From Callaeas wilsoni (lineage: Eukaryota > Chordata > Aves > Passeriformes > Callaeidae): 64,000 nucleotides of DNA. The translations under genes and the position numbers were made by a program. Numbering within the stretch: the first letter of the stretch is position 1; every line of letters begins with the position of its first letter. This document shows, in pieces, positions 54,770 through 64,000 of the stretch. The stretch lies in contig VWPU01004185.1 of assembly GCA_013398955.1 (NCBI GenBank), positions 124,001-188,000 of the forward strand. Direction: 5' to 3'. The notes below the pieces were generated by a model. That model ran no database searches and was not told where the DNA came from. It saw only the letters and a program-made list of their open reading frames with translations.

Positions 54770-55000
54770 GTCCCCACCATGACAACAGACATCCTTTCAT
54801 CCCTGCACGGCACAGTCCTCTCCCGCCCTGGGGGTCCCTACAAGCCGTGCCCGAGGTTTCCCAGGAGGAACACCCCAGCGCTGGCGCGGCCCTGCCGCAG
54901 ACCCAGGTGCAACCCCACCGAGCCAGCCCTGCCCTGCCCGCAGCTCGTTCTGCTTCCAGGCCCAGCCTGTGCCTGCTCTTCTCCAGACTGCAAGAAATCT
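54770..55000. other. GC- and CpG-rich intronic patch
   Basis: The densest part is about 54810-54960, with repeated CpG in blocks such as CAGCGCTGGCGCGGCCCTGC. Overlapping frames of 91-142 codons occur on both strands and look like composition artefacts. It may be regulatory, but no transcript signal was identified. Confidence 0.5.
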
Positions 55001-56887
55001 TGCAGGAGTTGGGATGCAATGACAGGATTGGAAGCTCCGTACCAGTCTGCCCCTTCTCCTCTGTGGTTACCCCAGAGGTGGAACGGGCAAGGTCGTTTTT
55101 TGCCAGACAAGACATTTCCTGACACTGGCACCTTGCCCACATCAGGGTGAGAAGACATCGCTTGAAGATCACCACAGAGAGGAAAACTGCACTGGATACT
55201 CACACTTCTTTATTTTAGTGACAACAGCAGACATAAGAGGTATGCTGTCCTCGGGCTCCAGCTGCTGGGACAGGTGAGGATGGACACTCTGGGGACAGGG
55301 CTCACACGGGAGATGGACACTTCTCGGGAAGCACAGGGGGTGAGATGGATGTGGTCTGAAGGAGCTGCTGTGGGGTCAGAGGGTGTGTGCACGTCCCAGG
55401 AGCTGCTGATCCTGCAGATGGTAGCTCTTGAGCAAAACTGGCATCTGCAAACCCTTGACATGAAGCTCTCCAAGCAAGGCCATGGAATTACTCTTGACAA
55501 AAGGAACTGCCAGCCATTGTCCCTCGGGGAGAACGAAACTCAACACTTCCTCCCATTTCTGCAAGCCAATATAGCTCTGTAAGGGGTTTATATTCTCCAG
55601 ACACACCACATGAGGACGTGCTTCGGAAAAGCTGATACAGACTCTCTTTTCACCACCACCACTTAAATATCCATAGGAAAGGGAAGCAATGGGGAGCTCA
55701 TTGGGAAGAGATTACAAAGGAAAGGTCTGGTAGTAGAGGTGAACATAAATAAAGGGTGACCTTTATTTATTAAAATAAATAACTCCTTTGGTCCCAAGTG
55801 AGTTAATAAAATTACAGACTAATTTAACCACATCCCTAAACTTGCCCTTCAACAATTGCATGGCCAAGACATTGTATACAGAGAGGTCAGCCTTCGCTAA
55901 TGACCACAAAAAGCTTCCTCAGTGCAGCAGTGCAGACAGGCCGTAGATACAGACTCAGGCGCTGAGTCACGGACTATACCCTTCCCTACATGTGTAAGGC
56001 ATTATGTGTTCATCACAGAAACTTAAATAAATTAAACCATTCCATTGCAAATGACAAAAGGGGAACTTTCAAGTTGCGCAGTTATTATTCAGAGATATGG
56101 AAGTAATAAAGTTAAGGTTCCACAGGCAACTCAGCTCTGGACTTTGGTCTGCATGTAGTATGGTTGTTAATTCCATAAACCACTAATAGTTTTGGGTTTT
56201 TTCTTAAAAAGAACAGAATAATAGTTTTTATTTGCATGCAGTCTATAAACTCTCAATAAAGGTAGCTCTACTGTATTTAAGTAATCCAGTCTCCTTTTTA
56301 CTGACACATTTTTATGCGCTAACATCTTTTCCCTCTATTCTCACATTTTGATGTTCCAAAATCACATTTCTCCCCACGGAGCCCCACCAATGATCCTCAC
56401 CTCTAAGAAGCTAAGCAGGATACAAAAGGCTTTCTCCATGGATGTATCCGTCTGCGTTTTTCTATTAATTCATAGTATTCCACATATGCAAGAAAATACT
56501 CAGATAAATCTAAATCAAACTTAATTGAATGTGCAGGAGGTCTTTATATGCCTATAATCTTTCATTATTATTCAGCCATGTTATTCACAAGCTTTTGCAC
56601 GTTACTTACAAAATATATACTGTCTATCATTTAAAAGCAAGTGACTTCTTCAGCTCTGGCTGCCATACAAGTAGTTTACAGTACTTTGTAGCCATCTCAT
56701 ATATTCATTTAAAACTGAAAAAAAAAAATATTTAATTCTGTATGGAAGACAGTATTAAAATCACAGTCTATATTGATTTCACACAAACAAGAAAACATTT
56801 TCAGTCTTACCAACAAAAGAAATTTAAGTTTACTATTGTGCAGATAGAATATTACAATTTTGTTATGTTGAAGGTTGTAGGGATTAC

Positions 56888-56893
56888 TTTATT
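56888..56893 (-). terminator. Possible polyadenylation signal AATAAA
   Basis: Minus-strand AATAAA, 49 nt past the stop of the open frame at 56942-57082. Such hexamers are common by chance in AT-rich DNA, and no obvious GU-rich element follows. Confidence 0.25.
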
Positions 56894-56941
56894 TTTTAAA
56901 CTTTTCCTCTATCGTCTTAAATAACCTGAACATTTTTACAC

Positions 56942-57082
56942 TTATTCTTCATCAACTACCTGGTTAAGAACGTCCTGAAAATTGGGGGATCTACAGTCAG
57001 GTAACTGGCGTGGAAATGCCATGACAAATGTAGTAAAAATTTCATCAATGGCAAAATCTGAATCTACAAGTTCAAGAGCTTC
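56942..57082 (-). other. Unassigned open frame resembling a terminal coding exon
   Basis: The minus strand shows a pyrimidine tract (TTTTTTTTTTCTATAG, then a second AG at 57084-57083), followed by 46 sense codons and a TAA at 56944-56942. The peptide begins EALELVDSDFAIDEIF and ends FQDVLNQVVDEE. A consensus AATAAA lies 49 nt past the stop (minus strand, 56893-56888). The frame has no Met at its start and is closed by TAG immediately upstream, so translation would require splicing. I do not recognise the protein, and it does not match CACNA2D3 as I remember it. It may be a terminal exon of a nested or alternative transcript, a decayed retrocopy, or chance. Confidence 0.3.
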
Positions 57083-60000
57083 CTACTGTATCTACTATAG
57101 AAAAAAAAAATGCAAAGGTGAAGTTCTTTGGAGAATTTTTTTTAAAAATTAGATTTAGAGCTTCTAACACCATAAGTGGCTGTGAAGTCAATCAAATATA
57201 GATGAATACTTATGTCAAAAGTTTGCAAATCCCACCCAAAGAGAAAAATGAGATAGAGCACAACACAGCTATGCAAGAGTTCAGCAACAAAAATATTGTC
57301 TAGGGATAGATTTGAAATATTTATAAACAAATATAGCATTACAGTGGAGGGAAGGAAAACTATAAACAATAGGGTCATATTGTAACTTTAATTAAGAAAA
57401 AAATAAAAGTCAAAATATCTGAAATACCAAAGGAACATCTTTAAAGGGACTTTGGGGGTCGGAGGGCACAGTTGGGTTTTTTAAACAACCATAAATACTC
57501 TCAGACTTGTACTGGGATGAGACAAGAGTGGCATCTAGTGGCTCCCAGCGTTACGGTGCTTGTTCCCATGGAACAGCTGGGGTACGGCCCAGACCTGCAT
57601 TTCTGCGGTGTTCATTCTGTCATTGAGTATCTGGTGAGTCCTTGATAGCAAAATTGGAGAATGGGGGAGTGGGGAGGTTAACAAGTAATGGAGGAAAGTA
57701 AAGAGATTTTATTCTCGGTTTATCAGTGCTTTGTTAGCAACTTTGCTTAGAAGCAAGTAGGTGGGATTTTTGTTTTAACCTACACTCTTTAAGAAAATGT
57801 TTAGTAAAGCTATAGGACTATTATGGTTTGTTCCTCATGTGTGCTTTTTTACCTACCCCTGAATTCCAACTATAAAGCATATTAACAGAGCACGTTCATA
57901 CCTTGTATACATGTTTGGCCATATTTTCCAAAATTTACTTAATACTCTAATGAGTTACATATTTTTAACATGAAAATACTGAAAAGAAGTTCACCAACTG
58001 AAAATTTTGGAAGTTCCTTATGAGAGTAGACAGTGTATTTGCAGGAATGTATTTCCAGAGAGTCATGCAGATCCCCTGGGGGAGGATCACTTGCCTAGGA
58101 AAAGGGTACAGTATTATGGCATTAGGGAGACTTGATGAGTTTTTGATCCAGGTTCCATTTTAATTACGTATTATTAATCATTTTGCAGTTGGAAAAATCC
58201 ACCATTGTCTATGTTTAACTAATTAGGAACTCATGTTTCTTAAATTAAAGAAACGTGTAGAGGTTTCTTTCGCAATGTGGGGTTGAGCTGAGAATACATT
58301 TCACTAGAGCATAAATTTTCCTTCACAGTCCAAAAACTGTTCTTCTACATCACAAATATACAGGAAATTAAATTGTGTATTATATTCCAAAACTGCTGTG
58401 AGACACTACAAACATTCAAGTATCACCACTGAAAAGGCCATTTAAGTAACCTAATCTGCTTTGCATTTACAATTCTTATCTCTTTGAAATGGTTTTCTGA
58501 TAGTAAAAATAATTTCTCTATTAATCTCTGCACAGAGTAACCACACAAGCATAAGTATATATTAATTAATATTACTGTTTATGACTTGGATAGCAATGAC
58601 TGAACATTACAAATGCTGCTATTACTATCAGCAGAACAGCATGCAAGGAGGATTTGAATTGTAATCAGTGTCAGACACAAAGCCATTAAACTAATATTTA
58701 ACCTATATTAAACACAATCCAAGTGTTGAATGTTAATACATTTATATACAGTGATGTAATTTAAAACATTACAAAATGTGTGTAGCAGAGAATAAACCAA
58801 AAAATCTGCGTGGTGGCAAGTCATTGTGTTCGAGTTCAACTTGCCAAGGCGTCTACTTCAGAAGTGATTTTTTTAGCATTCAGAATTTAAAGTGAAATTT
58901 AAAGTTACAATTTTATTTTTAAAACTGAAATACAAAATTATTGCAGATTTTTAGAAAGTACTTTGATTCTGCCGGACATTGACATTCACCAAGTCTAAAC
59001 AGCAGGTTTTTGGCTTATTTTTTTTCCCCTAAATTTTGGTTAAGAACGGTCACACTGGCTTAATATGGTGACCGCTATTAGAAAGTTCAGATTTAAATTC
59101 CTGGAAAATAAAGGATTTTGATAATATAGCTGTTGACTTGCAATACAATAAACAAGATTTGTTGGCATGACTTGCCAGAATTTCAAGCTTTAAGTACCAT
59201 CCTCATCTCAGTAAAGAAAATTAAAAATCAAGGAAAAGGAAAGACTCAGTCAGTACTTTGTGTGACTACACCGTGTGATTCTATCCAATGTTTTGAACAT
59301 ACATCACCAATTTTACATCATTATAATGTTCTAATTATTAAGTTTCCATATTTTATTATTATTGAGAAGACAACAGCTCTATGGCTTTTTGCAGCACCTG
59401 CAAAATGCAACATTTAAATTAGCTTTTCAGAATTTGTTTTTCCCATGTAAGCCAGCTCTGTGTGCTGGATCACCCACCAGAAGTTCCCTGTGACCTTTCT
59501 GTTAGGACAGGCTGTATGTCCAAGGGTTACAGTCCAGCTAAGTGGGAACAGAACCGCACTATTTGTTTGTGTGAGAGAAGAGCAGGCGGGAGTGTGAGTC
59601 ACGGATCAGGCTGTGCTCACTGCCCTTACAAATGTACACGCCATCACATGCAGACATGCAAAGTAATCCCTGCTCTTGAGTTTTCCATCTAAACACAAGG
59701 GAGGAGATATATACCATCAGAGGACATCCATAAATAATTAAGAAATACCAATCAGGAAGATAAGCAACACTTTCAGATCATCAACCACCTTATTCGCCAT
59801 CGAGAGTTTGCATGGGTGGGAGCGGGAGGGAGAAGCAGTGGATCACTTGTTGAAAAAGGACAGTCAAAAAGAAAAGAATATAATTAGTGAAACACTGGAA
59901 ATGTAAGAACAGCCAACTCCCATCTATAATCGCCCATGAAACGCAGAGACAGTGACTGCAGTGCTCCCCAGCACTGCTATCCCTTGCCAGCTGCAAGGAG

Positions 60001-60998
60001 CTGCAGGAACTGACCATCTGCAGAGATTTGGGCAATACCTGCCCTGGATGTGTCAATGGCCGCTTTTGTTGAAGAAGTGGAGACATGGTTTTAGTTAATG
60101 CTGGACATTTTAACTGGTAAAATGTTACTAAATGAATTGTCTATCAATATACATTCTGGTATGGCAGCAGTTACAGTTCAGCGTGTAGGGTAACAATAAT
60201 GGAAAACAGAACTTGCCATTATGTATCATTAAAGTGTAATCAATTACAGGAATCTGTTAGTGCTTTCCTTCAGAGACTCAATCACGAGGAAACACAATCT
60301 ACTTAAATGTGCAGATAACAAACGGAAATGATTTTTAAAACAAGGTGACTGGGTTGAAAACATTTTTAAAGATAAACTTTAACAGATTTCCTGACCTCAT
60401 TTTATTAATGCAAAAGTCAAAATAGACAAAAATGCTGGCTTTATATTCCAAGAATGGAATATGAAAGTTCCTATTGAATCTGGGCCTGGAGCATGTAATT
60501 TCCAGCCAAGGTGCAAGATTGCATTTGCTGTATTCATCATTATGTATTTGTGTGTATATACAATGATGTCACTGTTTATGGCACTGTAAAGTCCAAATCA
60601 GAAAACATAGTTTTCGTATTGTCCTTCTGGAGATCCCTCACACTCGGGCTGAGGCAACGCTCCCCAAATTCACCAGTTAATGTCAGGGATTGTCTGGAGA
60701 CCAGCGCAGAGATGCCTGCACAGGGCTGAGCGCTCCCGGGGAGCCAGGCAACCACGGCAAGAGCTGATGAAGCCATCAGGCACATCCTCGGCTGTGAGGA
60801 GGATTTGTCACTGCAGAAATGCTTTAGCAGCCAAAAGAGGAGCTGAGCCGCAGTCTGAAGAGTAAGGGCAAGGCAGCAAATGAAGCAGCTTTGTATTCCT
60901 TGCCCTTTGCATCTTGTCCTGTCTCTTGATTTAGCCTGGTTTACACAAGTGACACAGGCGAGCCACCCAGCTAAAATAAAACTGGATCCACCCAAACT

Positions 60999-61077
60999 GG
61001 CCTTGACAACAATCCCACCTCTCAGTTTTGTCTTCTCACACACAAAGGGAAAACAGGAATATGAGCTGAAAATCTGT
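60999..61077 (+). repeat. 79-bp direct repeat, copy A
   Basis: This 79-bp block begins GGCCTTGACAACAATCCCAC. It aligns without gaps to 61346-61424, with about nine mismatches (roughly 89% identity by my count). Flanks on both sides are unrelated, so the repeat is discrete. Its family was not recognised. Confidence 0.85.
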
Positions 61078-61345
61078 TGGGAGAGGATGAATGAGAGGAA
61101 CAATGCTGAAACTTTAGAGGTGGGAGGAAAGAAAGCTCACCCATGAATGGAGAAAAAGCCACCAAGGCCGAACAGCTTTCACTCCAACCAGTCCCCAGTG
61201 CTACTGTATTGCCTTTGAGTTAAAGCGAACAAGCAACGAATAAAACCTGCACTGCCAGGAGTGCAAGCGGTGCTTGATTAAAACCCCTCTGTCTCCACCT
61301 TGTGTCATTCACTGCCCTCTTTCCAAAGAATCTCCCTAGTTCTTT

Positions 61346-61424
61346 GGCCTTGACAACGATCTCACCGCTCAGTTTTGGCTTCTCACACACAGAGGGAAAA
61401 CAAAAAGATGAGGTGAAAATCTGT
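61346..61424 (+). repeat. 79-bp direct repeat, copy B
   Basis: Second copy of the module at 60999-61077, beginning GGCCTTGACAACGATCTCAC, 347 bp further on. It is preceded at 61220-61318 by a stretch containing AATAAA and a CTTGATTAAAACCCCTCTG block that has the look of a retroviral R-U5 region, so both copies may be remnants of old LTR material. That part is inference. Confidence 0.85.
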
Positions 61425-61931
61425 GTTGTTCTATTTCTCCACAAGCCCAGCAACCCCTGCTCAAGAGGAGCACTGGTACTGCCTGAATGTAGAAAGGTCA
61501 AGGACTGGGAATTATTTGGAGGAAATACACAGCAAAGTGTTTAGCAAGGAATTAATTTTTTTAAAAAAAGGAATTTCATTTATATGTGGGGTTAATTGTG
61601 GATACTCTTAAGGCTGCTATTTTAAGGAATTCAGTGCAAAACTTAGATCAAAAATGAAAAAATATTTTGGGATTCAAGAGGTTTTATAGTACATGCTACA
61701 CATTCTTATTTTCTGAATTTCAATTAATGTTTAAATATTTCTCATTCTGTAACCTGTAATAGATCCCAATGGGTATAGGTCCCATAAAATCTGCAGAAAA
61801 TTGCAATTCTAAGAGATGAAACAGAGTAGGAAAGGGGAGAGGGTATAGAAACTGAGTAATTTCTCATAACAATACCATCTTGTATTTCACCTCCTTATTA
61901 TGCCTTTTCCTATTATCTACATTTTACATGT

Positions 61932-61936
61932 AGTTA
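61932..61936 (+). repeat. Target-site duplication, left (AGTTA)
   Basis: AGTTA directly precedes the LTR's 5' TG and is repeated exactly after its 3' CA. Confidence 0.85.
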
Positions 61937-62542
61937 TGTCCTGGGTTGCTGTGTATTCTATTACCATCTTCAGGAGCTGTTAAAACTAGCCGGGGCCGTG
62001 TCCCCTGCGTCCTCTCTCTGGACTATCTTCTGTTAATAGGCCAGCTGTCAAAGCCGGGTGGGGCAGCGTTCCTTATCTCTCCCATCACCCATCCTCCCTC
62101 TAGGGGGGATATCTCCTGTTAATGGGCCATCCAGTCTCACCACATGACTGATAAAATTACATCCTCCCATTGTGAGATGCTCTGCCCAGAGGGAGGAACC
62201 CAGCATCCCATCCTGGATATAAGCTAAGACTTCGAACACCAGAAGCAGCCCTTACCTACTGGATTCCCAGAGGACAAGAGCTACCGCTGGACCTTCAGGT
62301 GAAGACCAGACCTTTTCTACAGGATCACTGCTTCAACAGGACCATCTTCAGCAGAACTCTGGAGGACTGCAGCCACCATTTTATTGGACTGCTACCAACA
62401 CCCTGACTGACAGGGTGTCAGGTTGTATCCTGACTCTGTCAGTGGTTTCTTTTTTTGTACTATTGCATTTATTTCAGTTTTTCCTATTAACTTGTACTTC
62501 TGACTTGGAGTTTCTCACTGGTTTTGCTTTCAAACCAGCACA
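61937..62542 (+). mobile_element. Solo LTR of an endogenous retrovirus (ERVL-like)
   Basis: This 606-bp element starts TGTCCTGGGTTG and ends CCAGCACA, giving the TGT...ACA inverted termini of a long terminal repeat. It is flanked by a perfect 5-bp direct repeat, AGTTA, as left by integration of class III (ERVL) elements. A TATA-like GGATATAAGC lies at 62215-62224, and a strong hairpin at 62399-62417. No gag, pol or env remnant adjoins it, so it is best read as a solo LTR left by recombination between the two LTRs of a provirus. Internal blocks match my memory of ERVL-type LTRs abundant in passerine genomes; the family name is inference. Intact termini and target duplication suggest fairly recent insertion. 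Its sense strand is antisense to CACNA2D3. Confidence 0.9.
62215..62224 (+). promoter_or_regulatory. TATA-like box of the solo LTR
   Basis: GGATATAAGC sits about 280 bp inside the LTR, a plausible position for the U3 core promoter. Activity is not known. Confidence 0.4.
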
Positions 62543-62547
62543 AGTTA
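62543..62547 (+). repeat. Target-site duplication, right (AGTTA)
   Basis: AGTTA directly follows the LTR's 3' CA and is identical to 61932-61936. Confidence 0.85.
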
Positions 62548-64000
62548 AAAGCTTGGAAATTTATGTCTTTCTAGGAGAAAAATAATCATTTGAGTTTTAG
62601 AGAGCTACCTCAATAGATATTTACCTGTATGGGAATTTCAGTAAAAATGAGGGGCATTTTCAAAAGGCGACATAGGATTTGACCCTTTACTGAGAGGTTT
62701 GCACTTAACTTTGAACATCTCTACTCAGTCATTGATCTGCGGCACCAACACCTTTATATTTCATGGGACTATTAATTTCCCAAGTGTTTGCAGGAAACAA
62801 CAGGATCCTCAGCTACTAAATGAATACATTAGAAGACGTGACACTTGTGATGGGGGAAGACACGGGGATCTGAAGTGTTGCTGTGCCTTCTGTGACAGGT
62901 CCTGGGTAAGATATGATCGAGTAGCAGCCAGAGCTATGTGGAACACAGCCCAGACTGTCCAGGGCAGCAGACTCCAGGGGCAAGGCAGTGGGGATGAGTT
63001 AGGGTCGCACTTTCCCAGAGCAGTTCCCAGTCTGTGTCCCTCAGCCCCCTGCTGCTGCCGTGGAGGCAGAATTTGGAGCAGGAGAGGGGGGAATTGAGTC
63101 AGGCCCCCCAGTGCGGAGGGGAGTGTGACTGAAAGGAGAGAAGACCATGGAGAGCAGTTCAGAGCTGTGGGAGGGCAGCAAGGCCACTGGGCTGGGCAGA
63201 AAGTCTTGGAAAGACCTCGCGGCCTCCAAGACCTCCCACAGCTTTTCACAACCTCAGATGGCCTCTGTCCAGACCATTTTATCTCATCACAATTCCATAC
63301 ATACTGTAAAAAAAAAAAAAGGGTCACAAATCCAGTATAAGCTTCCACAAGCCATAAAAATTGTACCCGACCTTGCAGTCAATCAGCTGAGCCTTTGCCA
63401 CCCCTATACCCAAAACCTCCACGGTCCCTTCCAATACAACACATCCCCGTCTACTCGTCTCTCTTTGCTGCAAAATTCTGGTTTGCATATGATGCTGAGA
63501 GCTCTTGAGCTGACTTGGTCAGCAGGAGCTTCACACAGCACAGAATACCCATTAAACCTTTCACTAATATCGCCGATTGGCAACTTTTGGGTGCACAGCA
63601 ATATTTTTCTGAACACTTGCTCCTCGTTTCGAAAATCTAACAGGACACAGAATAAGTTTTCAAATCCTTCTTTTTTTTACATCTCAATTGAATAGTCCAA
63701 AAGCTTTAGCTAAACAGCTGATGGCTTAAATCTGAAATATAAAATGCATGAAAAGTAACATTAAATAAAATTACTGTTACTTAAATGTTATCTGTTTTTT
63801 TCTTTTTTAATGAATCACAAATAAAACACTTATTTAAACTTGGCCTGCATGATTTTTCAAGGAAGAGACCACTGCTTTTTTCCCATAGGTAAGTACATCG
63901 CCTAATTTTCTATTTCATGTACTTAGTCATTGAGCTTTGTTGAATAAAACCCACTGCCTGATCTTAGACATGGTCTTTCACTAGGAGACTTTTTTGGGGT
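62548..64000. other. Intronic sequence right of the LTR, with overlapping long open frames
   Basis: The left part (about 62930-63240) is GC-rich. Frames of 179 codons on minus (62809-63348) and 182 codons on plus (63147-63695) overlap. Neither has a recognised domain, splice context or signal peptide, and I do not call either a gene. The remainder returns to AT-rich sequence with no feature seen. Confidence 0.5.

Larger units (their letters stand above)
40325..64000 (-). other. CACNA2D3: CACNA2D3 intron, partial (upstream side)
   Basis: At least 23.7 kb of intron lie upstream of the 163-nt exon. I searched by eye for the preceding exon (human peptide around EEAHLKHEFDADLQ) and did not find it. 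Contents are an A-rich tract at 41623-41654, a G9 run at 51573, GC-rich patches at about 45650-45800, 54770-55000 and 62930-63240, the 79-bp direct repeat at 60999/61346, a solo LTR at 61937-62542 and an unexplained exon-like frame at 56942-57082. The remainder is AT-rich without recognised features. Confidence 0.8.

Noticed and set aside
54747..55203. Overlapping 121-142 codon frames as a novel gene
   Set aside because: Several long frames on both strands over one GC-rich patch indicate composition bias. No recognisable protein content.
40325..64000. The exon preceding the 163-nt CACNA2D3 exon
   Set aside because: I looked for reverse complements of the expected upstream peptides and found none; the exon probably lies beyond the right edge.
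1..64000. LRTM1, known to lie nested in CACNA2D3 in mammals
   Set aside because: No leucine-rich-repeat coding stretch is visible. The mammalian position is in a later intron, outside this window.
1..64000. CRISPR arrays, tRNA/rRNA genes, bacterial operons or viral insertions other than the solo LTR
   Set aside because: No regularly spaced repeats, cloverleaf-like sequence, operon-like gene packing or intact retroviral coding region was seen.

Overview
The window is vertebrate nuclear DNA, almost certainly from a bird. Evidence: an AT-rich, intron-dominated landscape, AG/GT-bounded coding exons, 5'-truncated CR1 LINE tails of avian type (about 18371-18625 and 31028-31288, both + strand), and a complete solo endogenous-retrovirus LTR (61937-62542). 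I recall that LTR as resembling the ERVL-type LTRs abundant in songbirds, so a passerine is my best guess. That last step is inference from memory.

Only one gene can be supported: CACNA2D3, the alpha-2/delta-3 auxiliary subunit of voltage-gated calcium channels, on the minus strand. Six consecutive internal exons are present. In transcript order they are 40324-40162, 22929-22798, 21453-21393, 21306-21156, 12686-12612 and 1825-1736. Their lengths (163, 132, 61, 151, 75, 90 nt) sum to 672 nt, which is 224 codons with no stop, and every junction phase matches. They encode the VWA_N region and the first half of the VWA domain, including an intact MIDAS motif (DVSGS, codons at 21260-21246). The start codon, signal peptide, remaining VWA, Cache-type and C-terminal regions lie outside the window.

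Layout: 1-1735 partial intron; 1736-1825 exon; 1826-12611 intron with a GC-rich patch near 8.6 kb; exon; 12687-21155 intron with a CR1 tail and a CpG-rich patch (19.0-19.5 kb); three exons clustered in 21156-22929, two of them separated by only 86 nt; 22930-40161 intron with a CR1 tail, an older antisense CR1-like fragment and (TA)-rich DNA; exon; 40325-64000 partial upstream intron with GC-rich patches, a 79-bp direct repeat, a solo LTR with a 5-bp target duplication, and one unexplained minus-strand open frame at 56942-57082 that looks like a terminal exon.

I found no RNA gene, CRISPR array, operon or bacterial feature. No convincing novel multi-gene system is visible. The most interesting leads are the orphan terminal-exon-like frame, the intronic CpG-rich patch, the 79-bp duplicated module and a cluster of X-box-like motifs.
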